Shown: positions 1 to 7,341, counted from the stretch's first letter. The stretch is DNA of 14,162 nucleotides from Planctomycetota bacterium (GCA_027021325.1 JALUUN010000173.1:1-14162), one strand, 5' to 3'. A program made the numbers and translations. Notes: generated by a model not told the origin, from the sequence alone.

Positions 1-393
1 GACCGTCACGACCCTCGCCCCCGCGCGGCCGGCGACGAAGTCCAGGGCGTTGCGGCTGGCGTTGTACTCGTGGTCGCTGACCAGGACTTCGTCCTCCGGC
101 CCGAGCTCGAGGGAGCGCAGGACGGCGTTGACGCCGGCGGTGGCGTTGCGCACGAAGACCAGGTTCTCCGGCCGGGCGCCCACGAAGGCGGCGAGGCGCT
201 CGCGGGCGGCGTCCAGGAGGCCGGGCAGCTCGCGCACCATGAAGTGCACGGGCTCGCGTTCGAGGTGGGCGCGCAGTTCCGTCTGCAGTTCCAGCACCGG
301 CTCCGGACAGGCGCCGAAGCTTCCGTGGTTCAGGAAGTCCACCTCTGGATCCAGGGTCCAGAGGGCGGCCGGATCTAGGCTCCCTGCTTCCAA
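1..393 (-). CDS. Class V aminotransferase, isopenicillin-N-epimerase-like (partial, 3' end outside window)
   Basis: Only the first 131 codons are present; the gene continues past position 1. Reading the minus strand from a TTG at 393-391 gives a typical N-terminus of the CefD-like branch of PLP-dependent class V aminotransferases: LNHGSFGACP at residues 21-30, a REPVHF segment near 46-51, NATAGVNAVLRSL at 83-95 and DHEYNASRNAL at 107-117. The PLP lysine would lie beyond the window edge, so catalytic competence cannot be judged. The TTG start is chosen because GAGGTG sits 8 nt upstream and no ATG or GTG fits the conserved N-terminus. This start overlaps the end of the anti-sigma gene by 19 bp in another frame, which suggests cotranscription and translational coupling. 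Family members include amino-acid epimerases, cysteine-desulfurase-like and ergothioneine-type lyases. The true substrate is unknown, and 'epimerase' is a similarity label only. Confidence 0.85.
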   Translation of the reverse strand, partial: MEAGSLDPAALWTLDPEVDFLNHGSFGACPEPVLELQTELRAHLEREPVHFMVRELPGLLDAARERLAAFVGARPENLVFVRNATAGVNAVLRSLELGPEDEVLVSDHEYNASRNALDFVAGRAGARVVTV

Positions 394-626
394 CGCTGCA
401 GCACCTCGGCCATCACCCGGTCGAAGTCCTCCGGCAGGTCCTCGGGGCGCACCCGGCCGGTGGCCTCGTAGACGGTGCGGAACTGCCGGAAGTAGGCCGT
501 GCACTTGGGGCACATGGCCAGATGGAAGCGGATGCGCAGGCGGTCGACGAGGCTCAGATAGCCGTCCAGGTAGTCGCTGAGGATGTCCACCACTCCGTGG
601 CAGCGGCGCGCTTGGGTGGTACTCAC
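375..626 (-). CDS. Zinc-binding (ZAS-type) anti-sigma factor
   Basis: This is an 83-residue soluble protein that probably binds and inhibits the ECF sigma factor encoded immediately upstream. It carries the ZAS hallmark HxxxCxxC as H35, C39 and C42, with C9 and H10 available as the fourth zinc ligand. The rest is predicted helical and acidic towards the C-terminus (residues 60-75), as in compact RsrA/ChrR-type anti-sigma domains. There is no transmembrane segment, so a cytoplasmic signal is expected, possibly thiol or redox chemistry at the zinc site; that is inference. The GTG start at 626-624 overlaps the sigma stop codon as GTGA and is preceded by GGAGG at suitable spacing. The longer open frame upstream of this GTG is only the shadow of the sigma gene. 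The family assignment rests on the motif, the size and the adjacency. Confidence 0.85.
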   Translation of the reverse strand: MSTTQARRCHGVVDILSDYLDGYLSLVDRLRIRFHLAMCPKCTAYFRQFRTVYEATGRVRPEDLPEDFDRVMAEVLQRWKQGA

Positions 627-1204
627 GATTCCTGCCTCCCCAGCTTGGTGTCCGCGCACTTGCGCACCGCCTGGCGGGCGCGGTGCAGGACCTGGCGCAG
701 GTTGGCGTTGCTCAGTTGCAGGACGTCGGCGGCCTCCTGGGAGGTCATGCCCTGGACCGCCCGGAGCAGCAGGGCCTCCCGCTGGCTGTGGGGGAGACTG
801 CGGATGCAACTGCGGACGACATCCAGCATCTCGGCATTCTCGTCCCAGGGCTCCACCGTGACACCATCCTTCCAGGTGCCGTCCTGGAAACCGCCGCTCT
901 CGGGGTCCGGGGTGCGTACCGGCACTTCGCGCCCGGTCTTGCGGAGGATGTCGTAGATCTTGTGCCGCAGGATGCCGTAGAGCCAGGTGCGGAGGCTGGT
1001 CGAGCCGTCGTAACGCTCGATGTTCGTGAGGGCTCCGATCATCGCCTCCTGGAGGGCGTCCTCCGCCAGCCCGGGATCGTCGAGCATGCGGTAGGCGTAG
1101 CCATAGAGCTCCCCGCCGAGGGAGCGGAAGAGCTCGTCGGCGGCGCTCTCGTCCTTGCGCTTCAAGCGCTCGGCGAGGGCCAGATCGGCGCGGCAGGCGG
1201 GCAC
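623..1204 (-). CDS. ECF sigma factor (sigma-70 family, regions 2 and 4)
   Basis: This 193-residue extracytoplasmic-function sigma factor should direct RNA polymerase to a small regulon. Region 2 spans about residues 22-88, with LAEDALQEAM at 46-55 and the DNA-melting and -10-reading stretch SLRTWLYGILRHKIYDILRK at 70-89. Region 4 spans about 128-182, with SLPHSQREALLLR at 136-148 and a helix-turn-helix around 153-177. The linker between them (about 90-125) is charged and lacks conserved motifs, as usual for ECFs. The GTG start at 1204-1202 has no clear Shine-Dalgarno sequence, and there is no earlier start before an in-frame stop just upstream. The gene lies 60 bp after the acyl-CoA enzyme gene and overlaps the anti-sigma gene by 4 bp. 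Together they form a classic sigma/anti-sigma pair, probably autoregulated. I could not recognise a promoter in the 60 bp gap. Confidence 0.93.
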   Translation of the reverse strand: MPACRADLALAERLKRKDESAADELFRSLGGELYGYAYRMLDDPGLAEDALQEAMIGALTNIERYDGSTSLRTWLYGILRHKIYDILRKTGREVPVRTPDPESGGFQDGTWKDGVTVEPWDENAEMLDVVRSCIRSLPHSQREALLLRAVQGMTSQEAADVLQLSNANLRQVLHRARQAVRKCADTKLGRQES

Positions 1205-1264
1205 GGAGGAAGTCTAACCCGGGGAGGAGTCCGTCGCGCCGCGGCCCCGGCCGTGACGCCGGAC

Positions 1265-3322
1265 TCAGGCGCCCGAGGGCGCGTCAGTGGCGAAGACCGG
1301 CCGCCTCCGTTCGAGGACGCTGCTCAGGCCCTCGAGGGCATCGGGGAAGGCGAAGACCTCGCGCAGATGCGCCAGTTCCTCCTGAAGCCCCGCCTCGAGG
1401 GGGAGTTCCGCGCTCCGCTCCAGGAGCTTCTCGGCCAGGCGCAGGGCGAAGGCGCTGCGTCCGCGCATCTTCTGGACCGCCTTCTCCAGGCGGGAGTCGC
1501 CGCCGGTGTCGGCCTCGCCGGCGAGGATCTGGTCCACGCTCCAGCGGGCGAAGAAGTCCCAGAGCGGCTGCCAGGCGGCGTCGCCGGGTGCTTCGGGAGC
1601 GCGGCGCTCCGGTGCGGGACCGCGGCCCGCCAGCTCCTCGCAGGCCTCGTCCAGGCCGGCGAAGGGGACCAGGGCGTCCACGAGGCCGAGGGCCCTGGCC
1701 TCTTCGGCGCCGAGGACCTGCCCGGTGTAGATCAGGTATTTCGCCAGCGGCAGGCCGATGCGCCGGGGAAGGCGCTGGGTGCCGCCGAGGCCGGGGTAGA
1801 TGCCGATCCCGGTCTCGGGGAAGCCGAAACAGGCCTTGGGGCTGGCCGCGATCCAGTCGCAGGCCAGAGCCAGTTCGGCGCCTCCGCCCAGGGCCAGGCC
1901 CTGGACCCGGGCCACGACCGGCGGCTCCTGGCCGCTGAGGCCACGCAGGATCTCCTGACCCTCCTCGGTAAAGCGCTGGATCTCCTCGAAGGTCCCGGCC
2001 TTGAGGTGGTCCACGAAGAACTTGATGTCGGCGCCGGCGACGAAGGCCTTGCCGCTGCCGCCGAGGACGATGCCCGGGCCGCCGCGGCTCCGCGCCGCCT
2101 GCAGGGCGTCCTGGAGCTGCCGGGCCACCGCCGGGTTCAGGGCGTTCATGGCGTCGGGGCGCTGGATCCAGACGCTCGTCAGCCGGCCGCGCTGGCCGAC
2201 GGTCACCAGCCGGATGGGGATGCCCACCCGCTCGTCGGCCCGGGTGAGGAGCGGCGGCACCTCCAGGCCGTAGGGGGTGACCACCGAACCGGCGAGCTCG
2301 GCGGAGCGGCGGACGCCCGTGGTGTTGATCAGTTCGAAGGGGCCGTGCGCCCAGCGCAGGCCGACGCGGGCGCCGATGTCGGTGTCCTCGACCGTCGCCA
2401 CGCCTTCCTCGACGAGGCGGGCGGCGACATAGAAGACGACGCCGAGGAGGCGGTCGCTGACGCCCTGGAAGCGGGAGGCGTCGGCCTCGCCCTCCAGGCT
2501 CCAGGGTTTGCCCGCCTCGACCTGCCGGCGCAGGGCCTCGGCCGGCTCGTAGAAGGCGCCGAGTTCGCGCCCCAGGGTGGTCGCGGCGTGCAGGGCGATG
2601 GGCACGCCGGTGACGTTCATGAGCTCGAAGGGGCCCATGCCGATGCGGAAGGCCTCCTTGGCCGCGGCCTCGATGGTGGGGATGTCCGCCACCCCTTCCT
2701 CGAGCAGACGCACCGCCTCGTTCAGCCAGGGCACGAAGTAGCGGTTGACGACGAAACCCGGGGCGTCGGCGCTGCGGATCGGCGTCTTGCCGATCATCTC
2801 CTGGAAGGCCCAGGCCGCCTGGAAGGCCTCGTCTGAAGTGCCGTCGTGGGCCACGACCTCGACCAGGCGGTTCTTGGCCGGGTGGTAGAAGTAGTGCAGG
2901 CCGACGACGCGTTCCGGATGCGGCGTCACGGCCGCCAGGTCGCGGACGTAGAAGGAGGAGGTGTTCGTGCCGAGGATGGCCTCGGGCCGGCAGACCTCGC
3001 CGAGGCGCCGGAAGACGTCCTGCTTGACCTTCAGGTCCTCGAAGACCGCTTCGATCACGAGGTCCGCTTCCTCCAGGGTGCTCCAGTCGGCGGTGCCGCG
3101 GATGCGGCCGAGGATCTCCTCGACCTGCGCCGCCCGGAAGATGCGGCGCTCGACGCCCTCCTCGAGGGTCTTGCGGATGATCCCGAGGCCGCGCTGGACC
3201 TTTTCGTCGTCGAGGTCCACGAGGATGACCGGGATCCCTTCGGTGGCGATCTTCTGGGCGATGCCGGAGCCCATGTTTCCGGCTCCGATGACGGCGGCTG
3301 TACGGACTTCGACGCGGCTCAT
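1265..3322 (-). CDS. Bifunctional 3-hydroxyacyl-CoA dehydrogenase / enoyl-CoA hydratase (FadN-like domain order)
   Basis: This 685-residue protein would carry out the hydration and NAD-dependent oxidation steps of fatty acyl-CoA beta-oxidation, or act on short-chain crotonyl/hydroxybutyryl-CoA. The dehydrogenase comes first: an NAD-binding GAGNMG at 13-18, then catalytic-type S122, H143, E155 and N193. Two 3HCDH C-terminal helical repeats follow (about 188-250 and 290-345). The crotonase domain follows at about 383-560, with AGAD at 429-432 for the oxyanion hole and both catalytic glutamates, E483 in GGGAE and E503 in FPETG. This order matches Bacillus FadN rather than E. coli FadB. One oddity is that the usual NP after the catalytic His region is HP (H147-P148). 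The ATG at 3322 fits the family N-terminus but lacks a Shine-Dalgarno sequence; a GTG at 3358 would add 12 residues and has a weak one. No thiolase or acyl-CoA dehydrogenase is adjacent. Confidence 0.93.
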   Translation of the reverse strand: MSRVEVRTAAVIGAGNMGSGIAQKIATEGIPVILVDLDDEKVQRGLGIIRKTLEEGVERRIFRAAQVEEILGRIRGTADWSTLEEADLVIEAVFEDLKVKQDVFRRLGEVCRPEAILGTNTSSFYVRDLAAVTPHPERVVGLHYFYHPAKNRLVEVVAHDGTSDEAFQAAWAFQEMIGKTPIRSADAPGFVVNRYFVPWLNEAVRLLEEGVADIPTIEAAAKEAFRIGMGPFELMNVTGVPIALHAATTLGRELGAFYEPAEALRRQVEAGKPWSLEGEADASRFQGVSDRLLGVVFYVAARLVEEGVATVEDTDIGARVGLRWAHGPFELINTTGVRRSAELAGSVVTPYGLEVPPLLTRADERVGIPIRLVTVGQRGRLTSVWIQRPDAMNALNPAVARQLQDALQAARSRGGPGIVLGGSGKAFVAGADIKFFVDHLKAGTFEEIQRFTEEGQEILRGLSGQEPPVVARVQGLALGGGAELALACDWIAASPKACFGFPETGIGIYPGLGGTQRLPRRIGLPLAKYLIYTGQVLGAEEARALGLVDALVPFAGLDEACEELAGRGPAPERRAPEAPGDAAWQPLWDFFARWSVDQILAGEADTGGDSRLEKAVQKMRGRSAFALRLAEKLLERSAELPLEAGLQEELAHLREVFAFPDALEGLSSVLERRRPVFATDAPSGA

Positions 3323-3416
3323 GAGGGTTTCCGGGGAGGGAGACGGCGATCCGGGCACGGCATTCTAGCCCTCTCTGCGGGGAGGAGGCTGGCAAGATGG
3401 CCGCCCCCGAAGACCC
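3323..3416. promoter_or_regulatory. Divergent intergenic region between acyl-CoA enzyme gene and ABC cluster
   Basis: These 94 bp separate two divergently transcribed units, so promoters for both should lie here or just inside the flanking genes. I see no convincing -35/-10 pair on either strand. The one clear signal is GGAGGAGG at 3381-3388 on the plus strand, placed to serve the leader reading frame at 3397 rather than the ATPase start at 3417. Confidence 0.5.
3381..3388 (+). promoter_or_regulatory. Strong Shine-Dalgarno sequence of the leader mini-ORF
   Basis: GGAGGAGG is followed by 8 nt and then the ATG at 3397. Its distance to the ATPase ATG (28 nt) is too long for direct use, and the ATPase start has only CCCCCGAAGACCC in front of it. 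The main gene therefore probably depends on ribosomes that first translate the leader. Confidence 0.6.
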
Positions 3417-3420
3417 ATGA
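3397..3420 (+). CDS. Putative seven-residue leader peptide overlapping the ABC ATPase start
   Basis: The frame reads Met-Ala-Ala-Pro-Glu-Asp-Pro and stops at TGA (3418-3420). That stop overlaps the ATPase ATG (3417-3419) as ATGA, the same junction used between the hem genes in this window. It has the best ribosome binding site in the region. The peptide is probably not functional in itself; the act of translating it could couple or regulate initiation of the ABC operon. The Asp-Pro codons directly before the stop resemble residues that slow translation, which would suit an attenuating leader, but this is speculative. The alternative is that the ATPase starts independently and the mini-frame is chance. 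Confidence 0.4.
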   Translation: MAAPEDP

Positions 3421-4067
3421 TCCGCCTTCAGGACCTGCGCAAGACCTTTCCCGGCGAGGACGGCTCTCCTCCCGTCCTGGAGATCGGGGAGCTGTGCATC
3501 CAGGACGGCGAGCAGGTGGCCCTGCTCGGCGAGAGCGGTTCGGGCAAGACCACCCTCCTCAACCTGGTGAGCGGGCTCATCCTTCCGGACCGGGGCCGCG
3601 TCGAGGTCGAGGGCACCGACCTCGCCGCCCTCCCCGAACCGGCCCGCGACCGCTTCCGCGCCACGACCATCGGCTATGTCTTCCAGTCCTTCCATCTCCT
3701 GGAGGGCTTCAGCGCCCTGGAGAACGTCGAACTCGGCGCCCTCTTCGCCCAGGGGCGGGTGGATCCCGCCCGCGCACGGCGCCTCCTCGAGGAGGTCGGC
3801 CTCGGCCACCGCCTGCACCACCGCCCCTCCCAGCTCTCCGTCGGCCAGCAGGGACGAGTGGCGCTCGCGCGGGCCTTGATGAACCGCCCGCGGGTGCTCC
3901 TCGCCGACGAACCCACCGGCGCCCTGGACGCCGCCACCGGCGCGGCGATCCTCGAGCTCCTGCTGCGCGCCGCCCGCGAAAGCGGCGCCATCCTCCTCTG
4001 CGCCACCCATGACGAGCGGGTGGCCTCGGCCCTGGACCGGGTCCTGCGGGTGGAGGAACTCCGGTGA
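3417..4067 (+). CDS. ABC transporter ATP-binding protein (LolD/MacB family)
   Basis: This 216-residue cytoplasmic ATPase should power the FtsX-like permease encoded next. All nucleotide-binding motifs are present: Walker A GESGSGKT at 38-45, Q-loop Q90 in YVFQSFHLLE, signature LSVGQQGR at 140-147, Walker B LLADEP with E165 as catalytic glutamate, D-loop GALD at 168-171 and H-loop H198. The sequence around the Q-loop and the EPTGALD stretch is characteristic of the LolD/MacB/FtsE group, which drives mechanotransmission or lipoprotein/peptide export rather than solute import. Length is normal. No alternative ATG, GTG or TTG start lies between the ATG at 3417 and the in-frame stop upstream (3366-3368). 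It overlaps the permease gene by 4 bp (GTGA). The substrate cannot be inferred from the sequence alone. Confidence 0.95.
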   Translation: MIRLQDLRKTFPGEDGSPPVLEIGELCIQDGEQVALLGESGSGKTTLLNLVSGLILPDRGRVEVEGTDLAALPEPARDRFRATTIGYVFQSFHLLEGFSALENVELGALFAQGRVDPARARRLLEEVGLGHRLHHRPSQLSVGQQGRVALARALMNRPRVLLADEPTGALDAATGAAILELLLRAARESGAILLCATHDERVASALDRVLRVEELR

Positions 4068-5395
4068 GGGCCGGGCGCCTGCTCTGGCTGGCACGGCGCA
4101 ACCTGCGCCGGCGCCTGCTCTCGACTTCCCTGACGACCCTGAGCGTCGCTTTGGGCGTCGGCCTCTTCGCGGCCCTCGGCGCCCTCCGGCGCACGGTCGA
4201 GGAGGGCTTCCAGCGTTCCGCGCAGATCTGCGACACGGTGGTCGGGCCGCGCGGCTCCGCCCTGGACCTGGTCCTGACCACCCTCTACCACCTGGGGACG
4301 AGCAGCGGAAACGTCCCCTTCTCCCTCTACGAGGAGCTGCACGAGACCCCGGGCGTGCGCTGGGCCGTGCCCCTGGCCCAGGGAGACACCTGGCGGGGCT
4401 ACCGCGTCCTCGGCGTCACCGACACCCTGTTCCGGGACGTGGAGATCCCCGGGCTGGGGCCGCTCGCCTTCGCCGCGGGCGAGGCCTGGTCCTTCGGGCA
4501 CGAGGATCTGAGCGCCTTCCATCGGCGGCTCGCGGAGCACTTCCAGGGCGGCCGCCCGGAGGAGGAAGAGGCCGGGCCCGTCGCGGGCCGGCCGGAGTGG
4601 CTGGCGGGGGTGATCGGCAGCGAGGTCGCCGCCCGGACCGGCCTCGGGGTGGGCGACGTCTTCGTGCCGGCCCACGACCTGGCGGGCGCCGGCGGCGAGG
4701 CCCATGAGGAAGCGGCCTGCCGGGTCACCGGAGTCCTCGAGCCCACCGGAACCCCCCTGGACCGCGCTCTCTTCATTCCCCTGGGCGCCTTCTACTCCAT
4801 CGCCGGCCACCAGCCCCGCGAGGACAGCTCCTTCGGCGGCGCCCGCGACCCCCTCGGTCTGAGCGCCATCCTGCTGCGGACGCAGCCCGGCTTCTACCAG
4901 ATCAGCATCTGGCGCCGGATCAACGACCGCCAGGACGCCATGGCCGCCCGCCCGGTGGACGAGGTCCGGAAACTCTTCCAGGTGGTGGGGAGCGTGGATC
5001 AGGCCCTGCGGCTCGTGGCCGCCCTGGTGGTGGCCGTGGCCCTGGTCGGCGTCATGGTCGCCCTCTACAACGCCATGGGTGCCCGGCGCCGGGAGTTCGC
5101 GGTCCTGCGCGCTCTCGGCGCCCGCCGGCGCACGGTCCTGGCCCTGGTCCTCGCCGAGTCCGGAACCATCTCCCTGGCCGGCGGGTTCCTGGGGTTGATC
5201 CTGGCGGGCGCCGCCGCCCTGGCCGCCGGCGGCTATGTGGAGGAGGCCCTGGGCCTGCCGCTGCGGGTCTGGCCCGGTGCCGCCGAGCTCCTGCTCCTGC
5301 CGGCGGTGGGCCTGAGCGGGGCCCTGGCCGGTCTGGTCCCGGCCTGGACCGCCTACCGCACCGAAGCCGCCCGCCACCTCGGCTCCCACGCCTGA
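4064..5395 (+). CDS. FtsX/MacB-like ABC transporter permease
   Basis: This 443-residue inner-membrane protein has the four-helix FtsX/MacB layout: a positively charged N-terminus (LARRNLRRRLL), a first membrane helix at about 20-42, a large extracytoplasmic domain at about 45-305, then three helices at about 316-337, 358-390 and 408-430. The cytoplasmic loop GARRREFAVLRALGARRRTV between helices 2 and 3 is the usual FtsX coupling region that contacts the ATPase. The GTG start at 4064 has GGAGG 7 nt upstream and overlaps the ATPase stop by 4 bp, so the two subunits are made together. The stop shares one base with the RtcB-like start (TGATG). LolC/E-type lipoprotein transport, MacB-type export and metal-linked systems all use this fold; I cannot choose among them. 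Confidence 0.92.
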   Translation: MRAGRLLWLARRNLRRRLLSTSLTTLSVALGVGLFAALGALRRTVEEGFQRSAQICDTVVGPRGSALDLVLTTLYHLGTSSGNVPFSLYEELHETPGVRWAVPLAQGDTWRGYRVLGVTDTLFRDVEIPGLGPLAFAAGEAWSFGHEDLSAFHRRLAEHFQGGRPEEEEAGPVAGRPEWLAGVIGSEVAARTGLGVGDVFVPAHDLAGAGGEAHEEAACRVTGVLEPTGTPLDRALFIPLGAFYSIAGHQPREDSSFGGARDPLGLSAILLRTQPGFYQISIWRRINDRQDAMAARPVDEVRKLFQVVGSVDQALRLVAALVVAVALVGVMVALYNAMGARRREFAVLRALGARRRTVLALVLAESGTISLAGGFLGLILAGAAALAAGGYVEEALGLPLRVWPGAAELLLLPAVGLSGALAGLVPAWTAYRTEAARHLGSHA

Positions 5396-6672
5396 TGGAC
5401 ACGACCCGGCCTCCCGAACCGCCGACCGGTCCTGCCGGCGGAATGCCGCCGCCGGCGGGGCCCGTCGAACTGCCCGGCGAGCGGGTGCCGATCCGCGCCT
5501 GGATCCAGGGCGTGGAGGTGGACGAGAAGGCCCTGGCCCAGCTGCGCAACGTCTCCTCGCTGCCCTTCGTCCACCGCTGGATCGCCGTCATGCCCGACTG
5601 CCATTGGGGGCTGGGCGCGACCATCGGCAGCGTGATCCCCACCTGCGGCGCCATCGTTCCCGCCGCCGTCGGCGTGGACCTGGGCTGCGGCATGATGGCC
5701 GTCGAGACCAGCCTGCGCGCCGAGGACCTGCCCGAGGACCTGAAGGACCTGCGCCGGCGTCTGGAGAAGGCCGTCCCCCACGGCCGGACCCACCACGGCG
5801 GCCGCAACGACCGCGGTGCCTGGGGCTCGCCGCCGGCGCGGGTGGAGCAGGCCTGGAAGAAACTGCGCCGGCGTTACGAGCTTCTCTGCGATCGCTTCCC
5901 CGGGATCCGCCGCGAGCGGGCGCCCTACCAGCTCGGCACCCTCGGCACCGGCAACCACTTCCTGGAGGTCTGCCTGGATGAGCGGGGCCGGGTCTGGGTC
6001 ATGCTCCACTCCGGGAGCCGCGGGCCGGGCAACCGCATCGGAACCTGGTTCATCGAGCAGGCGAAGCGCCGTCTCGAGGACCGTCTCGCCACCCTTCCGG
6101 ACCGGGATCTGGCCTGGCTGGAGGAAGGCGACCCTCTCTTCGAGGGCTACGTCGAAGCCGTGGACTGGGCCCAGACCTACGCCCGGGTGAACCGCGAGCT
6201 CATGATGGAGGCGGCCCTGGAGGCGCTCCGGCGGAGCCCGGAGCTGCCGCCCTTCCGCCGGGGCGGGACGGCGGTGAACTGCCACCACAACTATGTCCAG
6301 AAGGAACGCCACTTCGGGGAGGAGGTCTGGGTCACGCGCAAGGGAGCGGTGCGCGCCGGACGCGACGAGCTGGGCATCATTCCGGGCAGCATGGGCGCGC
6401 GCAGCTACATCGTCCGCGGCCTCGGCAACCCGGAGAGTTTCTGTTCCTGCAGCCACGGCGCCGGCCGGCTCCTGAGCCGGAGCGAAGCGCGCCGGCGGTT
6501 CCGCCTCGAGGATCACGTCCGGGCGACGGAGGGCGTGGAGTGCCGCAAGGACGAGGGCGTCCTCGACGAGACGCCCATGGCCTACAAGGACATCGACCGG
6601 GTCATGGCGGCGCAGCGCGACCTCGTGGAGCCGGTCCACACCCTGCGCCAGGTGATCTGCGTCAAGGGCTGA
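5395..6672 (+). CDS. rtcB: RtcB-type 3'-phosphate/5'-OH RNA ligase
   Basis: This 425-residue member of the RtcB family joins RNA 2',3'-cyclic phosphate or 3'-phosphate ends to 5'-OH ends using GTP and Mn2+, in tRNA splicing or RNA repair. Signature elements are present in order: MPDCH at 66-70, GVDLGCGM at 93-100 with metal ligands D95 and C98, GTGNHF at 184-189, HSGSRG at 205-210, NCHHN at 295-299, GSMGARSYIV at 331-340 and SHGAGR at 353-358. H354 in SHGAGR is the expected guanylylated histidine. Length is close to E. coli RtcB (about 408), plus a proline-rich N-terminal extension of about 25 residues. The ATG overlaps the permease stop (TGATG) and has no Shine-Dalgarno sequence of its own, indicating reinitiation. 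No archease, RtcA or RtcR gene is nearby, so its role in this cluster is unexplained. Confidence 0.95.
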   Translation: MDTTRPPEPPTGPAGGMPPPAGPVELPGERVPIRAWIQGVEVDEKALAQLRNVSSLPFVHRWIAVMPDCHWGLGATIGSVIPTCGAIVPAAVGVDLGCGMMAVETSLRAEDLPEDLKDLRRRLEKAVPHGRTHHGGRNDRGAWGSPPARVEQAWKKLRRRYELLCDRFPGIRRERAPYQLGTLGTGNHFLEVCLDERGRVWVMLHSGSRGPGNRIGTWFIEQAKRRLEDRLATLPDRDLAWLEEGDPLFEGYVEAVDWAQTYARVNRELMMEAALEALRRSPELPPFRRGGTAVNCHHNYVQKERHFGEEVWVTRKGAVRAGRDELGIIPGSMGARSYIVRGLGNPESFCSCSHGAGRLLSRSEARRRFRLEDHVRATEGVECRKDEGVLDETPMAYKDIDRVMAAQRDLVEPVHTLRQVICVKG

Positions 6673-6673
6673 A

Positions 6674-6685
6674 GGGCCCGGGCCC
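6674..6685. repeat. 12 bp perfect palindrome between rtcB and the lipoprotein gene
   Basis: GGGCCCGGGCCC starts one base after the rtcB stop codon. It could fold as a short hairpin at the mRNA 3' junction, but it has no U-tract, so I do not call it a terminator. In DNA this GC-rich it may be chance. Confidence 0.35.
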
Positions 6686-6717
6686 CGCGGAACCCTCCTC
6701 CGGGCTACCCTCGAAGC

Positions 6718-7341
6718 ATGCGTCCGCCCGCCGTCCCCCTCCTCCTGCTCCTGGCCGCCTGCTCCGGCGAGGCCGGCCCGGGGGAGGGTCCGCCGTCCCC
6801 CGCCGCCGGCGCGGAGGCGCAGGAGACCGCCGCCCCGGCGGAGGACCGGAGCGGCTGGGTCGAGGGCGTGGACGGCGAACTCCACGCCGGCACCCTGGAC
6901 GACCCGATCCCCATCGACATCGACTTCCTCGGGGCCTGGCCCTTCGAGATGAGGGAGGATCCCTTTCCCGAGCACGTGAAGGCCATCGACGGCCGCATCG
7001 TCCGGATCCAGGGTTTCATGCTGCCGGACGTGGACTTCCAGCACATCCGGGAGTGGCACCTCGTGCGCAGCCTCTGGGGCTGTTGCTTCGGCGCGCCGCC
7101 GCGGATCAACGAGATCGTCCTGGTCCGGGTCCCCGGCGAGGGGATGGACTACACCTACAACACCCTGGAGGTCGTCGGCCGCATGGACGTCGTCTACGAG
7201 GTCGAGGACGGCATCGTCCTGGACCTCTACCGCATCGACGCCGAGCGCATCCGCGAGCTGGGCTTCGAAGACCCCGACGCCCCTCTGGACTTCGATCCGG
7301 CGACCGGTTTCACCGAGGGCTTCCTGCCTTCTTCCTATTGA
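6718..7341 (+). CDS. DUF3299-like lipoprotein
   Basis: This 207-residue secreted protein has a short lipoprotein signal, with hydrophobic residues 5-14 ending in the lipobox LAAC and lipidated C15. The residue at +2 is Ser, so outer-membrane sorting is expected in a diderm. A Pro/Ala/Glu-rich tether follows (16-45), then a globular domain at about 60-185. Its core contains VRIQGFMLP at 95-103, GCCFGAPPRINEIV at 121-134 with the adjacent pair C122-C123, and a beta-rich tail. This pattern resembles DUF3299 proteins, whose function is not established. From memory, DUF3299 genes often accompany LolD/FtsX-type ABC pairs, sometimes in zinc-responsive operons; this window fits the pairing but shows no metal-regulator site. 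The ATG lies 45 bp after rtcB and lacks a clear Shine-Dalgarno sequence. The CC pair could bind metal or form a disulfide. Confidence 0.8.
   Translation: MRPPAVPLLLLLAACSGEAGPGEGPPSPAAGAEAQETAAPAEDRSGWVEGVDGELHAGTLDDPIPIDIDFLGAWPFEMREDPFPEHVKAIDGRIVRIQGFMLPDVDFQHIREWHLVRSLWGCCFGAPPRINEIVLVRVPGEGMDYTYNTLEVVGRMDVVYEVEDGIVLDLYRIDAERIRELGFEDPDAPLDFDPATGFTEGFLPSSY

Noticed and set aside
683..2836. Very long plus-strand open frame opposite the sigma and acyl-CoA genes
   Set aside because: It is antisense to two well-supported genes; its composition (runs of G, A, E, L, D, V) is the mirror of their codon bias and no domain is visible.
3322..3358. Earlier GTG start for the acyl-CoA enzyme (adds 12 residues)
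   Set aside because: Possible, and it has a weak AGAGAGG upstream, but the added Pro/Ser-rich residues do not belong to the family N-terminus, so the ATG at 3322 is preferred with reservation.
3674..5389. 571-codon minus-strand open frame opposite the ABC ATPase and permease
   Set aside because: Antisense shadow; low-complexity Gln/Gly/Ala sequence, and the plus frames carry all ABC motifs and membrane helices.
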